NCBI GenBank assembly: GCA_038523925.1
Contig: JBCBIY010000004.1
Location: 62,001 to 126,000 of the forward strand
Direction: 5' to 3'
Length of the DNA: 64,000 nt
DNA from: JBCBWG01 sp038523925
GTDB lineage: Bacteria; Pseudomonadota; Alphaproteobacteria; Rhizobiales; Hyphomicrobiaceae
Part shown: positions 32,632-42,700 of the stretch, piece by piece
Position numbering within the stretch: the stretch's first letter is position 1
Layout: every line of letters begins with the position of its first letter
The notes under the pieces: model-generated
Databases searched by the model: none
Told to the model about the DNA's origin: nothing
The model's input: only the letters and a program-made list of their open reading frames with translations
Position numbers and translations under genes: made by a program

Positions 32632-32970
32632 CGTCATGATGTCCTGGCGTCCCCCGTCCGCGAAATCGAGCACATCAGAGCAAAGCGATTGCACCAGGCG
32701 GGACGTGATGTCGTCCGGGTCATCTTCAGCAAATGCCAGCAGCAGGCGCGCCTTGATCGCGAGACCGCTCGCCGTCTCTGCCGGCAGGCTCGCCGCGCGC
32801 CATGCGATCTCCGACATCTCGTCAAACGCCGCGCCGGAAAGCGCTTCGTAATTCTCCGAACGCTCATTGGATTGCAGCGCGGCCAGCTTGAGCTTTTGCG
32901 CCAGGAAGCGGTTGTTGAGCGCCGTCAGTTCTAGATCCGGATCGCCATCTGCATCCCCAGAACCACGCAT
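32596..32970 (-). CDS. Hypothetical protein, 124 aa
   Basis: 124 residues, predicted all helical (NNRFLAQKLKLAALQSNERS; EIAWRAASLPAETASGLAIK, then ARLLLAFAEDD). I do not recognise a named family, but the middle segment (W-R-A-A-x-L-P-A-x-T-A-x-G) looks conserved-like and is typical of unnamed Hyphomicrobiales proteins often found near phage- or stress-related genes. The ATG at 32970 has a G-rich Shine-Dalgarno-like sequence upstream. Its 3' end runs 36 bp into the converging hydrolase gene. Confidence 0.6.
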   Translation of the reverse strand: MRGSGDADGDPDLELTALNNRFLAQKLKLAALQSNERSENYEALSGAAFDEMSEIAWRAASLPAETASGLAIKARLLLAFAEDDPDDITSRLVQSLCSDVLDFADGGRQDIMTSGNISDRQDPT

Positions 32971-33081
32971 CTCGTCTCGCCCCCCGGTCCTTTTTGTATC
33001 GTTGCGATCAACTTAGTGTCATTCGCGATACTAAAGTAGGGGAGTCATTGACTGAATTGTCGCAACGCTGAGCATTCGAGA

Positions 33082-33738
33082 TCACACAATCGCGAGCGGC
33101 AGTCCTGACGCCTGCAAGGGCGTACACAAATCGATCAGTCTCCGCCGGGACGGTGAAGCCCAATAGAGCCACTCCTTCCGCTTGGTCACTGGGTCTTCGG
33201 AAACGATCGCTGCAATCGATACTTCGGGGATCGCGCGCGTGAAGCGACCGGGCGTGTCAGCACCGTAACCTCTGTAGTGATCGTTCGCCTCGGGCTTCGG
33301 GTAGCCCCAGTCTTCCGTTTCGATCCACGCCATCGGGACTGGAACCGTGAAGTGGATCAAGCCCTCGGGCCCCGAGATCCGCATCGTCTCGCGGAGTGCT
33401 GCGATATCGTCAGCGACGTGCTCAAGCACGTGGTTTGAAATGACGACATCGACTTCGCCGTCTGCCAACCCCGTCGCCATCATGTCGAGCGATGTCTCGG
33501 TGCCGAACGTCGATTGCCGGTAGCTCGCAAACCAGCTCGGATCGACCGATGGGTCGGGCGCGAAGTGGAGTGCGGCGAGACCAGACAATTCACCTGCGAT
33601 GATTTTAAAGGCGCGGAAGACGGCGCGATGGCGCTCAAACGAGCTGCACGACGCGCATTTCGGTGGCTGGCCTTTGTAGAGCCGGCCGCGGAACGCCGGG
33701 ATGAATTGGGTCCCGCCGCAGATTGAGCATGTCGGCAT
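33082..33738 (-). CDS. Class I SAM methyltransferase-like protein with N-terminal zinc ribbon
   Basis: 218 residues. Two Cys pairs lie in the first 35 residues (CSICGG and CASCSSFERHR), a probable zinc ribbon. The Rossmann-like part has an unusual motif I (LHFAPDPSVDP in place of a glycine-rich loop), an acidic strand end (TETSLDMMATGLADGEVD) and VVISNHVLEHVADDIAALRE, the typical motif of type 11 methyltransferases. Families with LHFAPE-like motifs at this position exist, so loss of SAM binding should not be assumed. Substrate unknown. Confidence 0.8.
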   Translation of the reverse strand: MPTCSICGGTQFIPAFRGRLYKGQPPKCASCSSFERHRAVFRAFKIIAGELSGLAALHFAPDPSVDPSWFASYRQSTFGTETSLDMMATGLADGEVDVVISNHVLEHVADDIAALRETMRISGPEGLIHFTVPVPMAWIETEDWGYPKPEANDHYRGYGADTPGRFTRAIPEVSIAAIVSEDPVTKRKEWLYWASPSRRRLIDLCTPLQASGLPLAIV

Positions 33739-33820
33739 GATCCTGGCCGCCGCTAGATGGACTGACGTTGTGCGCTCAAACCATCATGGACGGCCGCCCG
33801 GTCAAGTCATTTCCACGGCA

Positions 33821-35785
33821 TCACTCTGCGAAGGCATGCGCCGCTTCCGCAGTCAGCCGCGGCGGCATCGCGCATGCCGGGCTCTGCGGCTTCAGGAGCG
33901 AGATCTCGCTCATCGGCAGCGGCTTGCTGATCAGGAAGCCTTGGATCTCATTGCAGCCCTCAGCCCGCAGAAACGCGATCTGCTCCGGCGTCTCGACACC
34001 CTCAGCGATCGTACGCAGATTGAGCGAATGACCGAGCCGGACGACCGCGCGCACGATCGCCGTCGCATCGCCTTCAGATCCGATACCACTGACGAACGCG
34101 CGATCAATCTTCATCGTATCGAACGGGGACTTGAGCAGATGGCTGAGTGAGGAGTACCCGGTCCCGAAGTCATCCATAGCAATCGACGCGCCGAGCGCCT
34201 TCAACGCGTGCAGCGTGTCCATCGTCGCCTCGGTCTGTGACAGCAGCGCTGTCTCAGTGACCTCAAGTTCAAGACTGCGCGGATTGAGCCCTGACACCTT
34301 CAGCGCCATTTGCACATCCTGCACGAGGCCCCGCGTCGCAAGCTGCTTTGCTGACAGGTTGACGGCGACCCGGTATGGCTTCGGCCAGAGCGCAGCGTCC
34401 TCACACGCCCGCATAAGCACCCAGCGGCCAATGCGCGTGATCAGCCCGCTCTCTTCGGCGAGCGGGATGAACTCGCCCGGTGGCACCATGCCGCGCTCGG
34501 GATGCTGCCAGCGCAAAAGCGCCTCGTAGCCGACGATGCGGTCGCCACTGAGCGCGACCTGTGGCTGATAATGCAGCACGAGTTCGTCGTTTGCGATCGC
34601 ATCGCGCAGGTCGACCTCGAGGCTTCTACGCGCGGCAAGTTCACGATCCATGCCGCGCTTATAAAAGTGGATCGGGCGCTCGCTATCGGCTTTTGCCCGG
34701 CAGAGCGCGATGTCGGCTGCGCGCAGCATGTCATGGGCGGTTTCGCCATCGGCGGGCGCAAGCGCGACGCCGACGGCGCAGGCGATGTCGAGGTCTTGTC
34801 CTTCAAACGTCATCGGCATCGCCAGCGCCCGGACAATGCGGCGGCTGAGGCGATGGCAGTCCCGCCCGCTTGCAAGTTCACGCACCAGCACTGCGAAATG
34901 GTCGCCGCCAATCCGCGCCGCCGTATCGGTATGCCGGACGGCCTTGCGGATCCGCGCGCCGATTTCGGTGAGGAGCGCATCCGAGGTTCTGGGCGCAGCG
35001 CCGGCGATCATGCGCTTGAACCCGCGAATATCGATGCTGATGACGGCAAGCAGATCGCCGTCTCGGCGGCTTGCCAATTCGTGGTCCAGCAACGCCTCGA
35101 AGCCGTGCCCGTTGGCAAGACCCGTGACGTCGTCGTGGCGCGCCAAATACGCCATCCGCTCGTTTGCGCGCGCCGCCTCATCGGACGAGAACACATAGAA
35201 GATGCCGGGCAGCCCGATGGCGGCAGCGCTCAGAAAGCAAAGCACCAGCGCGGCCTTGAGCGCGCCACTGTGCGCCCGGTCATACCGCGCGGCATCGTCC
35301 ACGATGAGCTGCGCGAACTGCTGTTGGTTGTTTGGCGAACGGATCGCCAGCGTGACGAGGCTCGCGGTGTTTGTGGCTCCGGCCTGAACCGAGCCATCAA
35401 AGTGGAGGCGCGTGACTGCCGGCGCGGTCACGCCCGCGCGCGGCGCCGTGACAGGCGCGCCGCCGAACGCCGCGCCAAAGCGACGGCTCGCAGCAGACGA
35501 GCTTGCCCGCACATTGCGGCCTTCGCGATCAACAATGCGCCAGGCGAGCAGCGGCGTCTGCGTGGCGTCGACGCCGGCCGCCCGACCTTCAGCAACTTGC
35601 GGCAGCCACTGTTCCGCCGTCTCAATCGCAGAGCCATCAAGGATCGCGTTGACGGTCATTTTCACGAAGACGATGCCGAGCCCAGCCGCCAGCAATGCCG
35701 CAAGCCCGAACGCAAGCAGCGCCCGCCACGGGCGGGGGCGCAATCCGGCGCGCGGCTTGAGGTTCAGAGCATCGAGAGACGGCAT
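33821..35785 (-). CDS. GGDEF-EAL protein, probable c-di-GMP phosphodiesterase with degenerate GGDEF
   Basis: 654 residues from the ATG at 35785 (MPSLDALNLKPRAGL). Two membrane helices (LLAFGLAALLAAGLGIVFVK near residue 30, AALVLCFLSAAAIGLPGIFY near 200) flank a periplasmic sensor region. The GGDEF domain carries GGDHF instead of GGDEF, so cyclase activity is doubtful. The EAL domain is complete: YEALLRW, VNLSAKQL, LELEVTE, DDFGTGYSSL, MKIDRAFV and IAEGVETPEQ. It is therefore a likely inner-membrane c-di-GMP phosphodiesterase. A longer start at GTG 35914 is possible but its extra residues look unlike the family. Confidence 0.9.
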   Translation of the reverse strand: MPSLDALNLKPRAGLRPRPWRALLAFGLAALLAAGLGIVFVKMTVNAILDGSAIETAEQWLPQVAEGRAAGVDATQTPLLAWRIVDREGRNVRASSSAASRRFGAAFGGAPVTAPRAGVTAPAVTRLHFDGSVQAGATNTASLVTLAIRSPNNQQQFAQLIVDDAARYDRAHSGALKAALVLCFLSAAAIGLPGIFYVFSSDEAARANERMAYLARHDDVTGLANGHGFEALLDHELASRRDGDLLAVISIDIRGFKRMIAGAAPRTSDALLTEIGARIRKAVRHTDTAARIGGDHFAVLVRELASGRDCHRLSRRIVRALAMPMTFEGQDLDIACAVGVALAPADGETAHDMLRAADIALCRAKADSERPIHFYKRGMDRELAARRSLEVDLRDAIANDELVLHYQPQVALSGDRIVGYEALLRWQHPERGMVPPGEFIPLAEESGLITRIGRWVLMRACEDAALWPKPYRVAVNLSAKQLATRGLVQDVQMALKVSGLNPRSLELEVTETALLSQTEATMDTLHALKALGASIAMDDFGTGYSSLSHLLKSPFDTMKIDRAFVSGIGSEGDATAIVRAVVRLGHSLNLRTIAEGVETPEQIAFLRAEGCNEIQGFLISKPLPMSEISLLKPQSPACAMPPRLTAEAAHAFAE

Positions 35786-35950
35786 TGGTCTTGTCCGGGC
35801 GCAGGCGTGCTGCAGCGCGGCCTTTGCAGCACGCGCAACTGAAGATCGGAAAGACCGGCTGTTCCGGCGGCTCAGGGCGTTGCTAATGCGGACATGTCGG
35901 CTGAGCGCCGGCACGTGCCCTGAACGGCCTTGATAAAATCATCAATCGAC

Positions 35951-35992
35951 GAAAAGCCCGTTACACCGACGGGCTGCATTCGAAACGAATGC
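35951..35992 (-). terminator. Hairpin pair downstream of opgC, probable terminator
   Basis: On the minus strand, arms AGCCCGT and ACGGGCT (35955-35975) around a 7-nt loop are followed by TTTTC, as for a rho-independent terminator of the opgC transcript. Just upstream in that direction is a perfect 17-nt dyad (GCATTCG-AAA-CGAATGC, 35976-35992). Both lie between the opgC stop (36020) and the phosphodiesterase gene. Confidence 0.5.
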
Positions 35993-36019
35993 GCGGAAGC
36001 TTGCGGAGGATAGCACGCT

Positions 36020-37243
36020 TTAGGCCCGCGCCCCGGCGGGTGGTTCACCGGTCACAGGCGCTGTGCCGTCTGCCGGCGTCATCACGGTTGCTGCGGCCGG
36101 CGGGCGCGACCACGGCGCGCGCTTGTACCAGGCGACCGTGTAGGCAATCGCGATCATGGCCGCGATACTGCCGACGTTGGCGACCAGCACCGTGAAGTAC
36201 GTCCGGCCGACAGCGTTCAGAAACGGTCCTGCAATGAACGAGAGGATCAGGCCGGACATGAAGACGCCCAGTGACTGCTGGCCGACCTTGGCGACGACCT
36301 TGACGACGGGGCCCTTCAGCCGGCGCCCGGCCTCACCGACGGCGACAACTGCAATGTAGGCAAGCGCAAGGAAGTGCACGTAGCGCATGATCCCGAGCTC
36401 GCCCTTGTCGATGAGCGGCAGAATTACGGTTCTTGCCTGCGTGAGGCTGTCGAAGGCGAGCAGCAATGGCTGCCACTCAAGCGGAAACGTGAGGACGACG
36501 TAGGCAAATGCCGCCGCGAGCAAGCGCGGATCGTACCCCGGCGCCGGGATCCACCCGCGCATCAAAGCGAAGCCGGTGAAGAAGATGAGCTGCCAGCCGA
36601 ACGGGTTAAAGAACCACGATCCAGCGCTCCAACCGACGCTTGGCATCTCGAGCAGGTCGATCTGCGCGCCGAACCAAATGGCAACAAGCAGCGCCGCCGT
36701 TCCCCAAAAACTGACGCGCACGGCCAGAATGACGAACGGCATCATGCAGAGCAGGACGAGATACATCGGCAGGATGTCGAAATAGGCCGGCACCCAACTG
36801 AGCGTGACGATGCCGAGCAGGGCAGACGCTGCATTCTCGTTGAAGAGGTTGTCGAACTGAAGCCCGCGCAGGTAGTCACCCGTGCCGCCGAGCAGGTCAT
36901 CGGTGACGATCGTCAGCGCGATCGCGACGACAAAGACAGAAATGTGCGCCCAGTACACCTGCCAGATGCGAAACGTGACCCGGCCGAAGCCGATGAGCAG
37001 GCCATGCCGGTCAAACACCGCACCGAAGGCAATTGCAGACGCCATGCCTGAGCAGAAGACGAAGATCTCTGTCGCGTCTGAAAAGCCGAACCGCGCGGGG
37101 ATGAACTGCGCCCACGGGTTCCCGTAAGTGTGCGCGATAAAAATGATGAAGAGACAGAGGCCGCGGAAGAAGTCGAGCCGGATGTCGCGCGGGCGCTTCT
37201 TAGGCAGCGGATGCGCGGCTGTTGGCGCGAGCGTCTCTGTCAT
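36020..37243 (-). CDS. opgC: OpgC-type membrane acyltransferase
   Basis: 407 residues from the ATG at 37243 (TTG 37252 would add three). About ten hydrophobic segments (FFRGLCLFIIFIAHTYGNPW, IWQVYWAHISVFVVAIALTI, LVLLCMMPFVILAVRVSF). The opening PRDIRLDFFRGLCLFIIF matches the OpgC family. OpgC adds succinyl groups to osmoregulated periplasmic glucans. The glucan synthase genes opgG/opgH are not nearby, so the symbol rests on family resemblance alone. A hairpin with a short T-run sits directly before the start. Confidence 0.85.
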   Translation of the reverse strand: MTETLAPTAAHPLPKKRPRDIRLDFFRGLCLFIIFIAHTYGNPWAQFIPARFGFSDATEIFVFCSGMASAIAFGAVFDRHGLLIGFGRVTFRIWQVYWAHISVFVVAIALTIVTDDLLGGTGDYLRGLQFDNLFNENAASALLGIVTLSWVPAYFDILPMYLVLLCMMPFVILAVRVSFWGTAALLVAIWFGAQIDLLEMPSVGWSAGSWFFNPFGWQLIFFTGFALMRGWIPAPGYDPRLLAAAFAYVVLTFPLEWQPLLLAFDSLTQARTVILPLIDKGELGIMRYVHFLALAYIAVVAVGEAGRRLKGPVVKVVAKVGQQSLGVFMSGLILSFIAGPFLNAVGRTYFTVLVANVGSIAAMIAIAYTVAWYKRAPWSRPPAAATVMTPADGTAPVTGEPPAGARA

Positions 37244-37249
37244 TGAATG

Positions 37250-37276
37250 CAAAACCGGGGCGGCTCAGACCGCCCC
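37250..37276 (-). terminator. GC-rich hairpin plus T-run between the YHS gene and opgC
   Basis: Minus-strand arms GGGGCGG and CCGCCCC (37257-37276) with a 6-nt loop, followed by GGTTTTG. It lies in the 80-bp gap downstream of the YHS gene and ends about 8 bp before the opgC start codon. It may terminate the YHS transcript or act as an attenuator in the opgC leader. Confidence 0.55.
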
Positions 37277-37323
37277 GACCTTCTGGCAACTGGGGACCGA
37301 GGCCCTCCGGCCCCGGACAAGCG

Positions 37324-37815
37324 TCAGCGATTGCCCACCAACTTCGGCCATTTCGTGTTGGCTGTTTTGATGTAGCTCGCAGGCCGTTTTGCCCACCGCT
37401 TCTGAATGTTGCGGTCATAGTTGAGGTAGAGCTTGCCGTCACGGATCGCCCAGGAATCGCCCTCAATTTTCACAAGCGCACCCTGCGCGACGCCATAGGC
37501 GCAGTATCCACCATAGGCCGGCTCGTACTTCGCGGGGTCGGCGTCGAACAGCGCCTTGTTCTCAGCGGAGGCGAACTTCCACTTCGCGCCTTTGTACTCA
37601 GACGTGAACTCAGCCGATCCCTTGGCCGGCTTGCCCACGGTGAAGTAGGCGACCGGGTCAAACCCTTTGATGGCGTATCCGCCACCGCCAATCTGGTTGA
37701 TCAGCGGCTTGCCTGACTTTGCTTCAGTTGCAGGCGCCAGGCTGAGGGCAGCGCCGCCCGCTAGTGCAGCACCAACGGCCAAGAGCGCAGCGCGCCGGGT
37801 CAGAACGTGTGTCAT
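37324..37815 (-). CDS. Exported YHS-domain protein
   Basis: 163 residues. A twin-Arg-type signal (TRRAALLAVGAALAGGAALS) precedes a YHS domain: IKGFDPVAYFTVGKPAKGSA, then SEYKGAKWKFASAENKALFD and YGGYCAYGVAQG. YHS domains often bind or sense metals such as copper and occur with metal ATPases. No metal gene is adjacent here. The tail NIQKRWAKRPASYIKTANTK matches the YHS lipoprotein-type family seen in proteobacteria. Probably periplasmic. Upstream of opgC in the same direction but separated by a hairpin. Confidence 0.88.
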   Translation of the reverse strand: MTHVLTRRAALLAVGAALAGGAALSLAPATEAKSGKPLINQIGGGGYAIKGFDPVAYFTVGKPAKGSAEFTSEYKGAKWKFASAENKALFDADPAKYEPAYGGYCAYGVAQGALVKIEGDSWAIRDGKLYLNYDRNIQKRWAKRPASYIKTANTKWPKLVGNR

Positions 37816-37997
37816 TGTTAGCTCCGCGAGAGGTGGCGGGCGCGCCGCCGTGGCTCAGGTCATCCCGATGATTGAAAGATGCCGGAGCGGGCGTCTCACG
37901 CGCAATCCACGTTTCCGCGAGCGGACGGTGAGTGATCTGGCAATCCAGGGTTTGCGACGGGAACGTTTACGCCCCGCGCCGCGTCTGCCGATCCCGC

Positions 37998-39722
37998 TTA
38001 GTGGATCTCCGGCTCAGGGGTCGGGTCTCCGGCGCGCAGGAAGTCGAAGTCGCAGCCGTCGTCTGCCTGACTGATGTGGTCCTGGAACATCGCGCCGTAG
38101 CCGCGTGCATATCGCGGCGCCGGCTTCTCCCAGGCAGCCTTCCGGCGTTCCAGCTCGTCATCCGAGACGTGCAGGTGGATTGAGCGCTCCTTCACGCTAA
38201 TCGATATCTTGTCGCCGGTCTGAGCGAACGCGAGCGGCCCGCCAACGAAGCTCTCCGGCGCGACGTGCAGGATGCAGGCGCCATAGCTCGTCCCGCTCAT
38301 GCGCGCATCCGAGATGCGGATCATGTCGCGCACACCCGCCTGCACCAGCTTCTTCGGGATTGGCAGCATGCCCCATTCGGGCATACCCGGCCCACCCTTT
38401 GGCCCGGAGTTCTGCAGCACCAGAATGTCGTCGGCGGTGACATCGAGGTCTTCCCGTTCGACCTCCGCGGCCATGTGATTGTAGTCGCGGAAGACGAGCG
38501 CGCGCCCCGTGTGCTCGCGCAGCCGGGGCTCAACCGCCGACGGCTTGATGACGCATCCGCGCGGCGCGAGGTTGCCCGTCAGGACCGCCGTTGCGCCGCC
38601 CTCATAGACCGGGTCCGACGGCGGCTTGATCACAGCGTCGTTGTAGACCTTCGCGCCTTCGATGTTCTCTGCCAGCGTCTTGCCGTTGACCGTCATCGCC
38701 GTGAGATCGAGGTGGTCACGCAGCATCTGCATCAGCGCGCGCATGCCGCCTGCATAATAGAAGTCTTCCATCAGGTATTCGCCCGAGGGACGCACGTTCG
38801 CGAGAACAGGCACATCCCGGCCAATGCGGTCGAAATGCTCGAGCGTCACGTCAACGCCTGCACGGCGGGCCATCGCGATCAAGTGGATGATCGCATTGGT
38901 AGAGCCGCCCATCGCCATGTGGACTGCAATGGCGTTGTCGAACGACGCCGGCGTCAGGATCTTTGCGGGCGTCAGATCATCGAGCACCATTTCGCACACG
39001 CGGCGGCCGCCTTCGGCACACATGCGCGGATGGCCGGAATCCGCCGCCAGCATCGACGACGCACCTGGCAGCGTCATGCCCATCGCCTCCGCGATGCCCA
39101 TCATGGTCGCGGCCGTACCCATCGTCATGCACGTCCCAAACGACCGCGCGATGCCGTTCTCGATCTCGTTCCACTCGTCTTCAGTGACGTTGCCGGCGCG
39201 CTTCTCGTCCCAGTATTTCCAGACGTCAGACCCGGAGCCGAGGACCCGCCCGGCCCAGTTACCGCGCAACATCGGCCCTGCAGGGCAATAGACCGCCGGG
39301 ATGTCCATCGAGATCGCGCCCATGAGCAGGCCGGGCGTGGTCTTGTCACAGCCGCCGAGCAGCACCGCGCCATCAATCGGATGCGAGCGCAGAAGCTCTT
39401 CCGTCTCCATCGCAAGGAAGTTGCGATAGAGCATGGCCGATGGCTTGACGAATTGCTCCGACAGCGACATCGCCGGTAGCTCAATGGGGAAGCCTCCGGC
39501 CTGCAGGACGCCGCGCTTTACGTCGCTGACACGCTCACGCAGGTGCGCATGGCACTGGTTGAGGTCGGACCAGGTGTTGATGATACCGATGACCGGGCGG
39601 CCTTCCCAATCCTCGAGGTCATAGCCCATCTGACGGAGCCGGGAGCGGTGGCCGAACGAGCGCAGATCATTGGGCCCGAGCCAGCGATAGGATCTGAACT
39701 CTTCCGGCTTCTTCTTCGTCAT
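37998..39722 (-). CDS. IlvD/Edd-family dehydratase, L-arabinonate-type
   Basis: 574 residues from the ATG at 39722 (MTKKKPEEFRSYRWLG). TTG 39731 is too close to the GGGAGAGG Shine-Dalgarno sequence to be preferred. Cluster-binding cysteines are in LGGCDKTTPGLLMGA and FGTCMTMGTAATMMG, and MGGSTNAIIHLIAMAR and DARMSGTSYGACILH are family signatures. Length and N-terminus (RSYRWLGPNDLRSFGHRSR) fit the sugar-acid branch (L-arabinonate, D-xylonate) better than dihydroxyacid dehydratase. It would dehydrate an aldonic acid to a 2-keto-3-deoxy acid. No other pentose genes are adjacent. Confidence 0.9.
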   Translation of the reverse strand: MTKKKPEEFRSYRWLGPNDLRSFGHRSRLRQMGYDLEDWEGRPVIGIINTWSDLNQCHAHLRERVSDVKRGVLQAGGFPIELPAMSLSEQFVKPSAMLYRNFLAMETEELLRSHPIDGAVLLGGCDKTTPGLLMGAISMDIPAVYCPAGPMLRGNWAGRVLGSGSDVWKYWDEKRAGNVTEDEWNEIENGIARSFGTCMTMGTAATMMGIAEAMGMTLPGASSMLAADSGHPRMCAEGGRRVCEMVLDDLTPAKILTPASFDNAIAVHMAMGGSTNAIIHLIAMARRAGVDVTLEHFDRIGRDVPVLANVRPSGEYLMEDFYYAGGMRALMQMLRDHLDLTAMTVNGKTLAENIEGAKVYNDAVIKPPSDPVYEGGATAVLTGNLAPRGCVIKPSAVEPRLREHTGRALVFRDYNHMAAEVEREDLDVTADDILVLQNSGPKGGPGMPEWGMLPIPKKLVQAGVRDMIRISDARMSGTSYGACILHVAPESFVGGPLAFAQTGDKISISVKERSIHLHVSDDELERRKAAWEKPAPRYARGYGAMFQDHISQADDGCDFDFLRAGDPTPEPEIH

Positions 39723-39792
39723 GTCGGTCAAACCTCTCCCGGGGCCGGCGTCTTTTAATTGCAGAGGGCGGCGTCCGGCGCGCCGTCGTCAC

Positions 39793-42700
39793 TCAGCCGT
39801 CTACGATATCCCGCATCTGGCCCGCCGCAACCGTCAGGCGCGATACGGTGACGTCGCCAGCCCGCGCGACCTCCTGCAAGCGGGCCGCCGCGGTCTCGAT
39901 CAGGTTCAGCGCCGCTTGGTCACCGGCGAGATCGGCGGCCGCGGCGCGCGCGACCGTGCGGTCGATGTCGGCAAGCGCGCTGGAGATCGCGAGCCGGTCG
40001 AAATAGTCGGTGAAGCCCTGATCGGCAACGGCGCGGCGGACGGCGCTGACATTGAGCCGCTCAGAAGCTGCGAACAGAGCCATCGCCGCGGCCTCGAACG
40101 GCGCGCCGCTTGCCGCCTGAAGGCGCACGGCGGGTACCGTCATGCGGGCGGGCTCAAGCTTCGCGAGTTCGCGCGCAAGGCCAGCACTGAGACCTGCCTT
40201 CGCAAACGCCGCCGCAGCATCCGACAAAGCCGCGCGTTGCCGTTCGGTCAGCAGGTCATCCACCCGCTCAGACAGCGTCTCGAACGCCGGGCCGTAACGC
40301 GCGACGAGATCGCGGATCGCAGCATTGTCTCCGGATCGGAGCAGCGCAGCCGACTGCTCAAGCAACATGTCCCGCGTGAGCGCAAAGACCCAAAGCTCGT
40401 CGGCGCCGCGCATCGCGCGCCCTTCCGTTTCGAGCCGCGCCCAAAGCTGCGGCAGCTTGAAGATCGCGCGCGTCGCCATCACGGCCTTCGCGATCTCGCC
40501 GACCGTTCGGCCCGTCTCATCCGTCAGTTGGACCACAACGGCCGGTCCACCGCGGTTGATCATCGAGTTGGTGATGCGCGTGACGACGATCTGTTTCGCG
40601 AGCTGGTGGTTCTCGATCTCGCTTCCGAACCGCGCGTGCATGTCGTCAGGGAAGTAATCGAACAGCAGCGGCTTGAAGGCCTCATCTTCGGCAAGCCTGC
40701 TCTGCATCAGGTCCGCGGAAAGCGCGATCTTCGCGTAGCTCAGAAGAACCGCGACCTCCGGCCGGTAGAGCCCGTGGCCCGCGGCGCGCCGCTCCGCAAG
40801 CACCGCTTCGTCCGGCAGGTACTCCAACTCGCGATCAAGCAGGCCGCGTGCTTCGAGCGTCTGCATCAGCCGCGTTTGGAAGCCCAGGCGGGCGCCGTCG
40901 CCATGGGTTGCAAGACTGATCGCAAGCGCCTGCTGCCGGTTGTTCCAGAGGCAGGCCTCGGCGACCTGTTCGGTCATCTCGGCAAGGATTTCATTGCGCG
41001 CGGGCTCATCGAGCTTGCCGGCGGCCATCGCCCGCCCAAACGCGATCTTGATGTTGACCTCAAGGTCAGACGAGTTCACGCCGGCCGAGTTGTCGATGAA
41101 GTCGGCGTTGATGCGCCCACCGTGCGCTGCAAACGCAATGCGTCCGCGTTGCGTGACGCCAAGGTTTGCGCCTTCACCGATCACCTTCGCGCCGACTTCG
41201 GCCGCCTTGATGCGGATCGCATTGTTGGCCCGGTCGCCGACCTCGTCGTCGGTCTCATCAGCCGCCCTGATGTACGTGCCGATGCCGCCAAACCAGAGCA
41301 GATCAACGGGCGCCTTCAGGATCGCACGCATCAACTGGTTCGGCGTCACCTTCTGCGTTTCGATACCGAGCGCCGCCTGAGCCTCGTCGGAAAGCTCGAT
41401 CGACTTCGATGATCGCGGATAGATGCCGCCGCCTGCCGAAAGCTTGGACGTGTCGTAGTCCTGCCAGCTCGACCGGCCGAGGTCGAACAGGCGCTGGCGC
41501 TCTGCGAACGACGACGCCGCGTCGGGGTCTGGATCAATGAAGATGTCGCGATGGTCGAACGCTGCGATCAACCGCGTGGTCTTCGACAGCAACATCCCGT
41601 TGCCGAACACGTCGCCCGACATGTCGCCGACACCCACGACCTCGAACGGCTCTGTCTGGATATCGCGATCCATCTCGCGGAAGTGGCGCTTCACACACTC
41701 CCAGGCACCGCGCGCTGTGATGCCCATCTTCTTGTGGTCGTAGCCAGCCGACCCGCCAGACGCGAAGGCATCGCCGAGCCAGTGGCCTTTCGCTTCCGAG
41801 ATCGCGTTTGCGAAGTCAGAGAACGTGGCCGTACCTTTGTCGGCAGCGACGACGAGATATGGGTCATCGCCGTCATAGCGGACGACGTTTTCCGGCGGCA
41901 CGATGGCGCCATCGACGAGGTTATCGATGATGTCGAGCATCGTGCCGATGAAGAGCTTGTAGCTTGCGACTGCCTCGCTAACGACCGCGTCGCGGCCGCC
42001 TTCGCGCGGCAGGCGCTTTGGAAAGAAGCCGCCTTTGGCTCCCTCCGGCACGATGACTGTATTCTTGACCTGCTGGGCTTTGCAGAGGCCCAGCACTTCG
42101 GTGCGGAAGTCCTGCGGCCGGTCTGACCATCGAAGGCCGCCACGGGCAATCGGCGCAAACCGCAAATGCACGCCTTCGACGCGCGGGCTGTAGACCCAGA
42201 TCTCACGGAACGGACGCGGCTCCGGCAGGGTCGCGATTTTGTGTGAGTCGAGCTTGTAGGCGATCGTCCGGCCGAACTGGCCGTCGGCATCCGGCCGATA
42301 CATGTTCGTCCGCACCGTCGCTTCGATCAGCTCGACAAGACTGCGGATCACCCGGTCCTGATCGAGGCTCGGAATATCGGCGAGCGCTCCTTCGATTTCG
42401 CCGCGGATCGCAGCGACATCCTGCGCGCGAGCGTCAAGATCGTCACCCAGCGCCGGATTGAAGCGGGTATCGAAGAGCCGGAGCAGGTCGGTTGCAATTG
42501 CCGGGTATGTAAGCAGGGTGTCGGCGACATAGTCCGGTGTGTAAGGCGCCTGCGTCTGGCGGAGATAGAGCGCATAGGCGCGGAGGGCTGCTACTTCGCG
42601 CCAGGTTGCGCCGGCCGCGCGCACCAGCGCATTGAAGGCGTCGCTCTCCGCCTCGCCAGACTGTACCCGCAGGAACGTTTCCGCGAGGCGGGCGTCAAGG

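Noticed and set aside
34502..35842. 446-codon plus-strand open frame opposite the GGDEF-EAL gene
   Set aside because: Shadow frame; the opposite strand has complete catalytic motifs.
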